The translations under genes and the position numbers were made by a program. From NCBI GenBank assembly GCA_014898425.1, contig RCSZ01000002.1, forward strand, positions 2,604,001-2,668,000: DNA of 64,000 bases. The letters are read 5' to 3'. Shown piece after piece: positions 23,017-34,850 of this stretch. The notes below the pieces were generated by a model. That model was not told where the DNA came from, made no database searches, and saw only the letters and a list, made by a program, of their open reading frames with translations. Numbering within the stretch: the first letter of the stretch is position 1; the number at the start of each line of letters is the position of its first letter. The stretch is from Botryotinia globosa (Eukaryota; Ascomycota; Leotiomycetes; Helotiales; Sclerotiniaceae).

Positions 23017-24092
23017 AGTAAGTTACAATTTCAATTTCGGTTTCGCTATTCCAAGGCATCACAGATTTAATTTCGCAAGATCATGGTTCACTGTAAAATG
23101 AGATTGATCGTGGCTTTTTACACCTGGCGCTCTCCCATTTGGACTCAGAATAACTTTATCCTTCGACAACATGCTTTGGTAGTCTGCTGACATCTCATGT
23201 TTTCAAACAGTGGGCAGAGTGATTAGGAACCAAAGAAAGGGCCGTGGTTCGATCTTCACAGCCAACACCAGATTGAACAAGGCACCAGCTCAGTTCAGAA
23301 CTCTCGACTATGCTGAGAGACACGGTTACGTTCGTGGTGTCGTAAAGGACATCATCCACGACCCAGGACGTGGTGCTCCTCTCGCCAAAGTTGTCTTCCG
23401 CGATCCATACAGATTCAAGCTCCACACCGAGACTTTCATCGCCAACGAAGGAATGTACACCGGTCAATTCATCTACGCTGGAAAGAACGCCAACCTCACA
23501 GTCGGAAACGTTCTCCCTCTCGGATCTGTTCCAGAAGGTACCGTTATCTCCAACGTTGAGGAGAAGGCAGGTGACCGTGGTGCGTTGGGACGTACCTCTG
23601 GTAACTATGTTACCGTCATCGGACACAACCCTGATGAGGGCAAGACCCGTGTCAAGCTCCCATCCGGTGCCAAGAAAGTCATCAAGAGCAGTGCCCGTGG
23701 AATGATCGGTATTGTTGCTGGTGGTGGAAGAACCGACAAACCTCTCTTAAGTACGTTTTGAAAGGCCCAATCGACAACCAAGGACATAGAAAGTTTGGTA
23801 TACTGATAATTCATACAGAGGCATCCCGTGCTAAGCACAAGTTCGCCGTCAAGCGTAACTCATGGCCAAAGACTCGTGGTGTTGCCATGAACCCTGTTGA
23901 CCATCCTCACGGAGTACGTAAAATTTATCATTTATGCCAGAATCAAGCGCTAATAAGAAATAGGGTGGTAACCATCAACATATTGGTAAAGCATCCACAA
24001 TCTCAAGATACGCTGCACAAGGTCAAAAGGCTGGTCTCATTGCTGCGAGAAGAACTGGTCTGTTACGTGGTACCCAAAAGGTCAAGGATTGA
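23017..24092 (+). CDS. RPL2: 60S ribosomal protein uL2 (yeast Rpl2, human RPL8)
   Basis: Large-subunit ribosomal protein at the peptidyl-transferase centre, cytosolic. The invariant N-terminus [13 protein letters not shown] opens directly after an AG acceptor with no ATG before it. The best solution is a start codon split by an intron: A at 23017, intron 23018-23210 (GTAAGT...CAG, 193 bp), then TG at 23211. Further exons end at 23750 and run 23819-23913 and 23964-24092. The total is 254 residues, the normal length. Diagnostic segments include [32 protein letters not shown] and the catalytic-centre loop around [16 protein letters not shown], which spans the last intron. The C-terminus ends [11 protein letters not shown]. 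Codon use is strongly C-rich at third positions in exon 2, as expected for a highly expressed gene. Confidence 0.95.
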
Positions 24093-24578
24093 GCGAGTTA
24101 AGGGGATTTTTATTGCTTCGGATATGTTGGGCCTGCATCTTTGTAATTTGGGATGGATCTCAACGAGGATGACAGAAAAGAATTCTACCAAACAATCTTG
24201 TGTGCTCTGGCATGATTTACGAGTGATCAGGAGATCGTGATGGCATGTTAACAGGCACTAAACAAAATGAATTGATGGCTTTTCTACCAACTTGAAACCA
24301 AAAATCCGAACCTCGTAATCTCCAATGACTGGATCATCATTCACAAGAGCATACATTTATTCTGTGATTACAAGCACCCTTATTTATTTTGTGAACTATG
24401 GGAACAATACTTCTTGGCTCCCATTATGACCTACTTGACAAGATTGGTTCCTCGCAGTGGGCCTTTGTTTCTCGGAAGCCGAGCCCAATTTCAGCCCCAC
24501 CATATCTTTCTTCACCACGCCGTAACCCCGCCATTAAAATACAACAACTTAAAATATACCATCAGAGCTATAGTAACG

Positions 24579-25927
24579 ATGTCTGGAACCAAAGAATACG
24601 CCCTCCTCTGCTTGGAGAACCCATTGCTTGGTAAGTAGAGTTATAACCTCAACCATTCCTTAATATCTCACCCTTGAACGCACAATCAACATGTAGAGCT
24701 CTCAATACCTTCGAAGTAGCAAATTTCGAGACTTGAGTTCAGCATTCTCAAGGGAACGAGCTATCTACATCTAAGCTTTCCAACCCAGTCTGTCAATATA
24801 TCTATTTGACTGAAACTAACTCCACTATGCAGACATCCAAGCCCAAGGAAACCAAGCCCTTCTCGACAAATACGGCCTCAAACCCAACGATGCCATCCTC
24901 GCTGAAGAGAAACACGCCGGCATCTACGAAGATCTCCTCAACAACTACTCCGCCAAATTGATTGCCGGAGGTGGAGCCCAAAATACTGCTCGTGGAGCCC
25001 AATACATTCTCCCTCCCAACAGCGTTGTGTTCCTTGGTGGAGTCGGTGACGACAAATATGCCGCCATCTTGCACGATGCTGTCAAGACCGCCGGTCTCCG
25101 CGTTGAATACCGTGTTGACAAAACCCAACCCACTGGACGCTGTGGTGTTGTGATTACTGACCACAACCGATCTATGTGTACCGATTTGGGCGCTGCCAAT
25201 CACTACGATTTGGAACATTTGAAGTCCCCCGAGGTCTGGAAGTTGGTTGAGAATGCTACACACTACTTTGTTGGTGGATACCATTTGACTGTCTGCCCAC
25301 CAGCTATCCAAGCTCTTGCTGAAGAGGCTGCTAAGAACAACAAGACATTTGTCTTTTCCCTCTCTGCACCATTCATTTCTCAGTTCTTCAAGGAGCCTCT
25401 TGATGCTACTGCTCCTTACTGGGATTATGTCATTGGTAATGAGACTGAGGCTTTGGCCTGGGCCGAAAGCCATGGTGTCGAGTCCAAGGATATCAAGGAG
25501 ATTGCTAAGGCATTGGCTGCTTTGCCAAAGGAGAACAAGAAGAGAGAGAGAGTTGCTATTATCACACAAGGAACTCTTCCTACTATTGTAGCTGTCAACG
25601 GACAAGATGTTAAGGAATACCCTGTCCATGCCATCGACAAGAACTTGATCAACGACACTACGGGTGCTGGAGACGCTTTCGCCGCTGGCTTTACTGCTGG
25701 TTTAGTTGCTGGGGAATCCCTCGATCAATGCGTTGATCAAGGACAATGGTTGGCTAAGTTGAGCATTCAGGAGTTGGGCCCTTCGTAAGTCTTTCATAAA
25801 TTTCATACATGCACATTACATTGGTCAAAAATCAGTGTACAATTTCATCAAATTGTCGAGATTACATACTAACGATATTTACAGATTCCCCTTCCCTAAG
25901 CAGACTTACAAGCCTACCAGCCAATAG
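24579..25927 (+). CDS. ADO1: Adenosine kinase
   Basis: PfkB-family kinase converting adenosine and ATP to AMP and ADP. It salvages adenosine and pulls the S-adenosylhomocysteine hydrolase reaction forward, in the cytosol. Exons are 24579-24630, 24833-25784 and 25885-25927, giving 348 residues with the phases matching. The N-terminus ALLCLENPLLDI is typical, followed by the GG-containing substrate region (IAGGGAQNTARGAQ, VVFLGGVGDD). The PfkB signature DTTGAGDAFAAGF is at about residues 292-304, with the catalytic Asp at about 298. The C-terminus ends FPFPKQTYKPTSQ. The gene follows uL2 on the same strand about 490 bp downstream. Third-position bias towards C in exon 2 points to high expression. 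Confidence 0.96.
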
Positions 25928-26346
25928 ATACCTATAAGCTATTCCTCATTCTGATTCTAGACGGCGTTCGGGTGATGGTTTCAACAACAGGAGCGTCTAC
26001 AATCGAAATGATGTAGTGCATGATGCATTGACTTTACGATCCTCCACGATCAATTCATAGAGCTAGCGTGTTTTTAGAAACCCAATAAAACGTTATTCAC
26101 TGATATCTGCTTTTCCGCTCTCGGTTACAGCTTCTGACTGTGATCTTCTTACAATGTGTCAATGACATCTGCCTGCTGATGATTGCTGATGATTCCTGAT
26201 GATAATCTGGAATATGTAAGAGTGAAAACATCTTACTGGTTAGTGACGACAGACGCAAGACGGATGTCGGATGAAGATGTGGATGATGACGACATTAGAT
26301 TGGTGGATTGTAATGAACCTTTGATGATTCATGATGATGAATTAAC
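25928..26346. other. Convergent 3' spacer with gatgat-rich stretch
   Basis: This is the 3' region shared by adenosine kinase and the Est1-like gene. It contains gat/gatgat-rich simple sequence (about 26168-26345) and no gene. Confidence 0.6.
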
Positions 26347-29012
26347 TCAGCCTCGGTGACCTTGTCCAGCGGAGGGTGTATGGTTGTAATTGTCATTATC
26401 AGCCCGACTGTTCCAAATTGAGCTCTGTAACATAGTACCTCGATCAAATTCGCTAGCACCAGTATAGGTACTACTATCATGGCCATTATAGGATGGGCGA
26501 CCCAAGGTTCTACCGTAGTATGCCTTTGGTGGTGAATTATTCGCATAGATGCTGCTGTTTGTTGAAAACCCCGATGAGGAAATTGACATAGGTCCGAACT
26601 GCTTCGTCAATGACTCCTGCAACATTTGGTTGACTGGTGTGGAGGAATCAAAAGATGAGAGTTGGTTCCTCGCATTATTTGCAACACCATTTGTGCCTCG
26701 TTGTTGCATTCCAGTCATGTTGTCGAGAGCCGCAACAGCAGCAAGTTGGTCTTTGCTGGTCGAGTAATTCATTGATGAAAACCCACCAGAGCTCGATGAC
26801 TTTTCGGGACTGATGGGTCGAAGCTCATTAGGCTTGGGTGTGAAGGGAGAGCCCCAAATTACAGGTAGACTTGGAAAGCCTTTGGTGGGTGTTATATGGT
26901 TACTTGCCAATGGACGTGTTCTTTCAGAGCCAATAGGCGCAAATACCGCATTTGCAGTAGAGCTACTCATACCGTAAGATGTATCTTCGCTAGGAGCAAG
27001 ACTTGCAGGCTCGAGTAAATCGTCTACCATGCGATTCATTTCATTATCCATAATGCCCAAGGAGTCCGATACTACAGCCACCTCGTTGCTGGTGTTTGTG
27101 TCGTTCTGCACAGCGTAAGTGGATTTCGCTGGCTGACTTAGTATTGCAGAGTCGTTTGAAGGAGGTACGACAGCGCTTTCGGTACCATAGACAAATCTGC
27201 TATCATCGGTCATCACGATTGGACATGGTTTTTCAAAATGAAGAGCCATGCCAGCTCGTAAGATATCCCGAATACGAGCATAATTCTCATTATGGGATTG
27301 CCGAATGATACCGTCGGAGATACGAGCTTTCAAAAAGCCATCATCTTTATTGTAGAGACTGAATTCTTCCAAACCATCTGGCAAATCCCGAAGAGGCTTA
27401 AAACCGAGTGTCTGTTCGTCTTCGGGCAACAAATACGAAAGATAAGGAAGCGATGCGACAGGAAAGAACCCAACGAGGGCGGAAAGTGCATCTGCAGCTG
27501 TCTTCCACATTCTCTGAATATGTCCAATTAATGGACCTGTAGACTCCCGGTCAACCCCATCTCCGAGGCCGACCAGAAGGAGACGTTGAGAAATGATCCA
27601 GGCGAAGTATTGTCGAATAGTAGGGAGGACTCTAATTGCGACTGGGCTGAGCTTTTCGAAGGAATCGCCAGATGAATCTGTGGCAGTCAAAGACTCCAGG
27701 TTTTCTGCTTCAGCTGCATCGGCAAGCTCTGAGACAAGTGCTTGTAGAAGGACGCAGAATACTTGAAGATTGAAGCCAAGAAGGAAATAAAAAGACTTTT
27801 TGAGGTCATCGGTTACACCACCCTCTGCTTCTACATATCATATCAGAATCTCTACGTGGAAAACTAAGATCAAGATAAGAAGGTTCAACTTACCTGTAAG
27901 CCTCTGGGTTGCCAGATAATTTGCAGCCATGTTGATTAGCACCAGCTTGTTTAGAGTTTCCTCAAAAGAGTGATCTTTCAAGGCTGAGACCAATTGACCC
28001 AAAACTTCATTTTCTAATTCTCCTTGCGTAGAAAATTCAACACCCTTGTAAAATCTTGCATGTAGTCTCACGAACCAAATGACAAGAGCAGACTCGACGG
28101 GCGCTGGGCGACGTCTACTCTGTCTTTCCTTCTCCCAACTAGTAGATATCTTTTTGTACTCAATAGCCAAGTTTCCACGAGCCAATGTATGGGGTTCCTT
28201 GACAGCAACTGCACGTAACAAATGGTATAATGCATCGAGATGACTGCCATCAGCGAGAGCAATGACCGCCATCTGGTTGTGGGCATTTCCGGAATCGGGA
28301 TAAAGAGCTTCAGCTAGAGAATAATATCCTAGGGCAGGGTCCCAGCTGCGCTCTTTAGTTCTTAAGTCATTTCGATATCTACTCAAGTCTCCGAGACGAA
28401 GTAGGGTGAAGTGGCAGGAAAGCTTAAGCAGATGTTCAAGGGTTCTGCCAGCTTTGATAGGCTTGTCCACAGACAGCGGACTTAAAGAAAGGCGGTTTGC
28501 GATGCGTTGCAATGCAGGAAGAGGACCGAAGTGAGAAGCAACACGCTGGATGTATCCCTTGTAGAAGAACTGGCTCTCTTTAAGGAAATCGACATAGTGC
28601 TTCTCCAGCTTTCGGCGCTCCACAGCACGACGTCTCTGATCGGCGGATCGGTAATGAGCGACGAGTTTTCGATATCGTGAGTTAATTAGACTATGCGAGT
28701 TCCAGAGACGGTGTTGTACACGCTGCTGAGTAGCATATTCGAAGTCGCCAAAGATAACTGCTTCACAAGCAATGCGCAACCTGATATCATTAGAGTAGTG
28801 CGATAAGACAAGAATGCAATAACGGACTGTGTGAGAAGATGTTGAATATCTTCAAATGTAGGGGAGTCTTTATTCAGCTGTGACTCTAACTCCTTTTCAA
28901 TCTTTTGTGCAACGCTGCGAAGACAAAAGTTAGCATGAATCGGCGGCATAATAATTGCGACAGCGACAATAGGAACTTACAGCCAGTTTTGTTGAATTGA
29001 AGATTTATCCAT
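26347..29012 (-). CDS. Est1/SMG7-like (Ebs1-type) protein
   Basis: Protein of the Est1/SMG5-6-7 family, which acts in nonsense-mediated mRNA decay or at telomeres. Exons on the minus strand are 28981-29012, 28828-28914, 27894-28780 and 26347-27830, giving 829 residues. The second intron is 47 bp with a GTCCGT donor and a CTAAT-like branch site before ATATCAG; this placement restores the frame but is the least certain junction. The N-terminal half is the 14-3-3-like TPR region (EHRLWNSH-like VQHRLWNSHSLINSRYRK; SKPFYxG-like QFFYKGYIQRV). The Est1 DNA/RNA-binding segment follows with GNAHNQMAVIALADGSHLDALYHLLRA. The C-terminal 250 residues are Ser/Asn-rich and lack a PIN domain, so it is SMG7/Ebs1-like rather than SMG6. 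Telomerase role versus NMD cannot be settled here. Confidence 0.85.
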
Positions 29013-29842
29013 AGCTAAAGATCCTCGGGAGATAGTACAGAACCCCCACGTCGACTTATCGTTAGGTTGATTTTTGTCTTCCTACACCAGAATAATAGTT
29101 GTAGGAGTTGGCCATGGAGTCTGGTGGGAAAATAAATGTGAGGGAAGATGACAAAATGGAAGTTTGGGGGGAAGTGCCAAAAAATCAAGGTGAATACAAA
29201 TCCGATGAAATATAATTCACTATTCGATTATCGTTTCAAGGAGTTAAGCAAGATTGTAATGACAAAAAGACTTTATGGTCTTTCTGAGCCTTATGCTTAT
29301 GAGAATACATGAGGAGAGTGAGGGGAAGAAATCGATGATGAGTTATGATTGAGGTGATGCTCCAGTTTCCTACTGCTAAGTTTAGTACGGATTTCCCTTT
29401 ATTTTTCTGCCGTATTACAATTTATACACCGCCTTGTATTTACGCCAAGACAACCTCGCAACTTTTAACCATTTGATACGAGCCATCCATTACAATAAAT
29501 ACCTACTGTATGTAGTACATGTACTACCTTCCAGTATGTCAGAGGTTCCCACATGGCATATCACAACACAAGCAGCAATCTGTCATCACAAAAAAGAAAG
29601 GAATGATACTCATTTATAGTATTCGGACAGTGTTACACCACATCTCACTCTGAAAATAGCAGTCCCAGGTGTCAATCTTCAACTCTCTAAACTCACGTAT
29701 TCTCATCGATTAGCTTCGATATCTTAACCGTAGGTGGGTGAGGATATATCAATCATCAAAGGTAAAGAAGAGAATTGGAAGCAGAGGAATAACTACTCTT
29801 CAATAATAAGACTCTTCTCCTTTTCATTCATCTTGTTACACA
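29013..29842. promoter_or_regulatory. Divergent intergenic region, Est1-like / ZNF511-like
   Basis: This 0.83-kb spacer lies between two divergent starts. It is AT-rich, with pyrimidine-rich leader sequence just before 29843. No discrete regulatory site was identified. Confidence 0.4.
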
Positions 29843-30735
29843 ATGCCCAAACGTTTACGAGATGAAGAGTTTGATGATCCTTCTTCTCCAGATTCAGAGA
29901 TCATAGAGACTCCCAATCCATCCGACATACAGGAACCCAAAGCCACCTCAAACTCTACACCTCAAGCCGCCTCCAAATTTGTTCACCTTGGTGAGGAGAC
30001 CGGTGAAGCTCCTGCAGTAATGCGGTGCTCTTTGCCAGGTCATCAGCGATCATTATCCTTCCCTTCATTCGATGACTATGAAGTACACTATAAAAAGTCT
30101 CACATGAACAGATGTTTGGAATGTCGTAAGAACCTTCCTTCGGAACATTTCCTCAACCTTCATATCGAGGAAAATCATGATGCATTGGTCAGTGTTAGGA
30201 AGGACCGAGGAGAAAAGATTGTAAGATTATCCCAAGCGTGTATAGTCTGTAGCCGCTGATGCTCGAATAGTATTCTTGTTTTGTTGAAGACTGTGATAGG
30301 AAATGCTCAACTCCTCGGAAGAGACGTATGCATCTCATTGATAAACATATGTTCCCTCAGCAGTACGACTTCTTCGTTGTGAATGATGGTATTGATCATA
30401 AAAGCTCCATGCTTAGATCAGGACGCCATGGACATCGAAGATACAGCTCGGTAGCAAAAACGAAAGTCGAAGAAGCTGGACAACGTGCCGCTACTACTGA
30501 GCCAACTTTGAACGATCAAAGCATCAACCAAGAATTTACCAGTGGATCCAGCGTCCCCCCAGCGCAGATAGAAGATGATGCCATGGAAGTATCTGAGACG
30601 GCCGCATCAATTCTTGAGCCAGAAGACGATCAGATGAAAGGTTTAGAAACAGCCATGTCATCACTGAGATTTGTTCCGAGTAGTGTTAGATTCGGAAGGG
30701 GACGTGGAAGGGGAAGGGGATTCAGCAAAGCCTGA
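29843..30735 (+). CDS. ZNF511-like C2H2 zinc-finger protein
   Basis: Small nuclear-type zinc-finger protein whose molecular role is unknown. Exons are 29843-30220 and 30271-30735 (50-bp intron, phase 0), giving 280 residues. Three finger-like elements occur in order: a C...H...H element around MRCSLPGHQ with HYKKSH, a classical C2H2 finger starting CLECRKNLPSEHF with HIEENH, and a third starting YSCFVEDCDRKC with HLIDKH, split from the second by the intron. This arrangement matches ZNF511 homologues. The N-terminus is acidic and the C-terminus ends in an RGRGRGRG tract that may bind RNA. The Est1-like gene lies upstream on the other strand. Confidence 0.85.
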
Positions 30736-30769
30736 TGTGATATGGATTTACGATTTTATGATGTTATGA

Positions 30770-30995
30770 GAATCAAGAAAGTCTATAGTTGCACGAGCAC
30801 TTACTTATGATCTAACTTGTGACTTTCATATTGATTGCAAAATATGGTTGAGTATCTCTATAAAGCATTGAACATTATGACAACCAAGAAAGTCTATATT
30901 GGCACGAGCACCTGTTTTATGTGATTGTACTCGTGACTTACACACTGACTTACAACATATGGCTGAGTACCTAGGTATCCTTTTAATATGGGGGC
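30770..30995. repeat. Decayed direct duplication of about 110 bp
   Basis: Two diverged copies lie head to tail just after the ZNF511-like stop. Shared words in the same order include caagaaagtctata, gcacgagcac, gtgact and atatgg.tgagta, offset by about 110-115 bp. The duplication lies in the likely 3' UTR region between convergent genes. Confidence 0.75.
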
Positions 30996-31315
30996 ATTGA
31001 AGACCACACCTAGGTATGGCCATGATAGCAATGATAACTATTTCAATGAAGTTGTTTTACAAAGGATGTTGAATATCTGGATCCGCAAATATACATATAG
31101 CATTTGATTATGGTATCTGGACATAAATGTATGGAAAGAGTGGGTAGAATACGTCATCATGTGCCTCACGCCCCTTATTACTGTATGTTAAGAATATGCA
31201 TAGGATCTCATTGGATAAAAATCAATTCATATTGGGTATCTGTATCCAAAGTATCCTCTATCCAGCTCCAAAACGCCGACGTCAATATTTACAATGCCTA
31301 TATTACCTTGTGGCG

Positions 31316-32122
31316 TTAAAACAAACTCATCCGAGCCCCCCAACTGTCTGCTCTTGGGTTTATAGTAATCTGATAAGGAAATGGATTTGCCTCGCTCGTG
31401 GTAATAGGTGGTATATGATCTTTCTCCATATTGACTGTTGTTACGATCTTCATTGCCGCTTTCAGTAACATAGCCTCCATCGCATTTCTGACCTTTGCTC
31501 GTTCTGTAGAGCGCGGTGTTAGCCAGCCGTAATCGTATAATAGAGCATTCGTATATTCTTACCACTTTCTGTTCGCGGAGTAGCTAATGTGACATCCAAA
31601 GTCCACTGTTCCCAACATACCTCTTCCTCCTGTATTGTCCAAATTAGCAAGGGGATATTTTGAATAGAAAGAATGCGACCCGGATGATCGGAATTGGATT
31701 CCAGAATCAACATACGCCTTTCGTAAACCAAGCCTTCCTTCGTTTCTTCTCGAAAAATTGAACAGCCATTTGTCCTCTAACACCAGTATTTCTCGCGCCA
31801 GTTTCCGAAGTGGTGTCTAGTTGCCGCACCAGGGCAGCGGTCCTCTGATCGATAAGCGTTTCAATTTCAACATTCTCAATGTATGGCAGAGTCATGTCCA
31901 GGACATCGCGAGACTTTGGTCTAATAGAAGGGAAGAAACGTTGGAAGAAAATGGTATGTAGAATGCCTGTATAGGAGTCGAGTTAGCAGGCGCATAATAG
32001 TAACAAGTCATGTTGATGAAGGTAAGAAAACACCATTTCTACTTGCCTCTAATGACCTCTTTCACTGAGGTAGGGTCAGCAAACACCTCAATAATATATT
32101 CTGGCGGTCTGCGCTGGTCCAT
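31316..32122 (-). CDS. ATG101: Autophagy-related protein 101
   Basis: HORMA-domain subunit of the Atg1/ULK autophagy initiation complex, which stabilises Atg13 at the forming autophagosome. It is present in filamentous fungi and animals but absent from budding yeast. Exons on the minus strand are 32047-32122, 31716-31966, 31563-31629 and 31316-31503, giving 193 residues in phase throughout. The N-terminus DQRRPPEYIIEVFADP and GILHTIFFQRFFPSIRP are diagnostic. So are QFFEKKRRKAWF, VTLATPRTES, and the C-terminal IPPITTSEANPFPYQI and INPRADSWGARMSLF. The first intron starts GCAAGT rather than GT (GC-AG class). The gene is divergent from PEX3, with 450 bp between the two ATGs. Confidence 0.95.
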
Positions 32123-32572
32123 TGCCACTATTCAATCTTCTCATTTGTGTTTGTGTTTGTTGTTTCCAGCGTTCGATTGTGCACCTTATAAAAGCTTTGC
32201 ACTTTGAGCTTTGGTCGTTTTGGCCTTTGTGCATTTATATGGAGGGGTAAGAAGTTATGCAATAGATGCAATAGTGTACGGAGTAAACTCGAATGCTTAT
32301 CGGTACATGTATATCAATCAATCCATGGGTCTGTCAGCCGAGTTGTGGCTGGCACGGCTGGCAACCTTGGAAATTACTATCCTCGGTCTTCAGAGACAAC
32401 AAAGGGAGTTTTCCTCACATTTCAAGGTTCCCGAGGGAAACCTTATAATTAAAAACCTATCATTTCAACATTCAATATTATTTCATTTCCTTCACATTTC
32501 CAAGCTATTAAACAATCATTCTTCAACGTTATGTGATTGTAGTCTCATTCTTTTCTTTGAAAGAACAAAATC
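32123..32572. promoter_or_regulatory. Shared ATG101 / PEX3 promoter region
   Basis: These 450 bp separate the divergent ATG101 and PEX3 starts, so both promoters must lie here. The PEX3 side is AT-rich with a CA/TC-rich leader, while a (gtttgt)-like tract adjoins ATG101. No specific factor site was recognised. Confidence 0.45.
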
Positions 32573-34243
32573 ATGAATTCCCTTCGCAAATGGGCAAGGA
32601 GGAATAGAACTCCCCTTGCGATTGGTTTCGGAGTGATTGGTGTAGGCTATGTAGCTACTCAGTACGTGCTAGGAAAGATTCATGATGCTCGACAACGTAT
32701 GAGTAGTGATCGTATAGCTCGAGAGAAGTAAAGTTTGATACCCACCGAGATAGTGACTTATGCTTATCCACTTATTCTTAGTCTTCGACGTCGGTTTGAA
32801 CAAAATCAAGAGGATTGTACTTACACCGTCTTGGCCCTCCTGCCCACCGCCACCGAGAACATTCTTGCAGAATTGAAAACGGAGAGAATCACCGACGAGT
32901 TGCAACAACAAAAAGCTGCGAAGCAGGCACGAAATGGAGCCGATCGTCGATCTGATTGGGGTTCCAGTCCTCCTAGTATTACCGATGACGATGGCAGAAG
33001 CATGGTGAGTTTTAGTGATAGTGGAATGCATATAAGCCAACTCGGAATACCTTCAGGATTAGAGTTGGGTGTTGATGGAGCACAAGATGGGGGACAACAA
33101 GGAGAACAGCAAGCACAAAAGATCAAAAGGTCGAAGATGCAATTATGGAATGATCTTAAGATTAGCTGTAAGACAATTGAAGTTCGATTTTACATTCGTT
33201 ACTAATATCTGCTAGCTATCACGCGATCATTCACTTTGATATATACACTCTCTCTTCTTACACTACTCACACGGATTCAACTTAATCTCTTAGGACGTCG
33301 CAGTTATCTTTCGAGTGTAGTCTCATTAGCTACTGGTGGCGTGGAGCAGTCAACAATAAGCTTGGAAAATAACGATGATGACAATTCAGATCAAGCTTAT
33401 GGAAATGACTTCGAGACGAATAGACGATATCTGACATTCAGCTGGTGGTTACTTCATAGAGGGTGGAGAGATGTTATGTTCAAGGTTGAAGATGCGGTAA
33501 AAGAAGTGTTCAAGGATACTTCTATCAGAGAAGAGCTCACCATGGCTAAGTTCTCTGAATTGACGCTCGAGGTCCGTAAAAAGGTAGAAGGCGCCACCCC
33601 CGAAGACAGACAGGCTACTCGCTGGTTACAATATCTCTTGCCCCCTCGAGACCAAGAGGATTTTGTCATCAAAGAATCCGGCATGAAAACTATGGAGCCT
33701 GAGACACCTTCATCATCCCCCGTGTCACCATTAAGACGACTCCTTGATGAAACCTCGGATCTTATTGACTCTCCACCATTTTCCCACGTTCTGACTATGC
33801 TTCTTGATGCCGGTTTCTCAACGCTTGTTGAACAAAAGATCGCTCAACAAAGTTTCAAGATTCCGTCACAACCTGAAGATGCTCGTGTTACTGAAATCGT
33901 TGAGCCAACTGCGGTCAAGCTTCCATTAATTTTAGCTGTGCTTACCAGACAGGCTCATTCCATTGGAAATGGTGTGCCCAATGAATACCTTCAAGCAATG
34001 GAGCAGGTTAGGGAATTAGAGGCTTTTGCCGCCGTGGTTTACTCTAGTCACGAGAATGAGATTAATCCGATCGATGACTTTGGGAGCGCAATGTTAGTGT
34101 CAAGAAATGACTTGGGCGAATCTGAAATGACCTCTGTGGCTTCGAATGGTCAAGATAGCCTTATTGACGTGGGAACTGCTAGCAGATTTGAAAGTGCGTG
34201 GGGAAAAGCGGTAGACCCCGCGGACAAAGTAACATCTTTGTAG
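32573..34243 (+). CDS. PEX3: Peroxin-3, peroxisome biogenesis
   Basis: Membrane anchor for Pex19; together they insert peroxisomal membrane proteins and help form peroxisomes from the ER. Exons are 32573-32727, 32782-33167 and 33216-34243, giving 522 residues in phase. The N-terminus has basic residues followed by a transmembrane helix (PLAIGFGVIGVGYVATQYV, about residues 14-32), as in all Pex3. The conserved RRRFEQNQEDCTYTVLALLP follows directly after the first intron. LWNDLKIS then joins ITRSFTLIYTLSLLTLLTR across the second intron and leads into LNLLGRRSYLSSVVSLA. The rest is the helical cytosolic domain with FSWWLLHRGWRDV. An insertion rich in Asp/Gly/Gln lies at about residues 105-160. 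The call is firm. Confidence 0.96.
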
Positions 34244-34850
34244 ATTGGATCCGGGCGAGGGTTATACAAAGTCGAGGGAATTTTTGGAATATGGGAATCA
34301 TTGTTGGGCAAGGTTGCGGGAAATTCATTGAAGCGAAAGAAGAAACGAGTTATGTAAAAGATACCAAAATAATGGCATAATTGTATCATCCTTTAGACCT
34401 TTGAGAGCTGTAGGTATCATCTGTTCCATCCGGTTTGGCCCACTTTGATGTACATGTTATGATTTGATCTTCAAAGTCCAGGATACGAGATACCTAAGAA
34501 TAGGAGGTCATTTGATTTGTCAAATCCACCCTAGACAATGAAGAGTGAAATGAGGAGACATATCGTGGAAACCATTTGATTATCAAATCTAAACCCAGTC
34601 CGGCTTCAATGATGTTATCTAGCCAACCCAGAACTGGGTGTTCAGGCGTTTTGACTTCGACGATTTCTCAGGTCGGCTCCCTTTTCAACTACCCATTCTA
34701 CTGATACGCCCCCTTTAACCTCGACTCCAATAAGCCCCAAACGCCTCGACCTGCAACTATGTTCTGTTTTATTACAACCCAAAATTAATGCTGTGCGACA
34801 TTGAATATCCACTGTGCGTAAATCATCATGTTCGTAACGCGTATTAGACA
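34244..34850. other. Convergent 3' spacer, no gene seen
   Basis: About 600 bp between the stops of PEX3 and BET5. No repeat or gene was recognised. Confidence 0.5.

Noticed and set aside
23093..23110. ATG at 23093-23095 as start of uL2
   Set aside because: No donor after it joins in frame to [10 protein letters not shown]; the split ATG with the GTAAGT donor at 23018 fits better.
23195..23626. 143-codon minus-strand open frame
   Set aside because: It lies antisense to uL2 exon 2, where coding bias on the true strand explains it.
24802..25629. 275-codon minus-strand open frame
   Set aside because: It lies antisense to adenosine kinase exon 2; GC-biased third positions keep the opposite strand open by chance.
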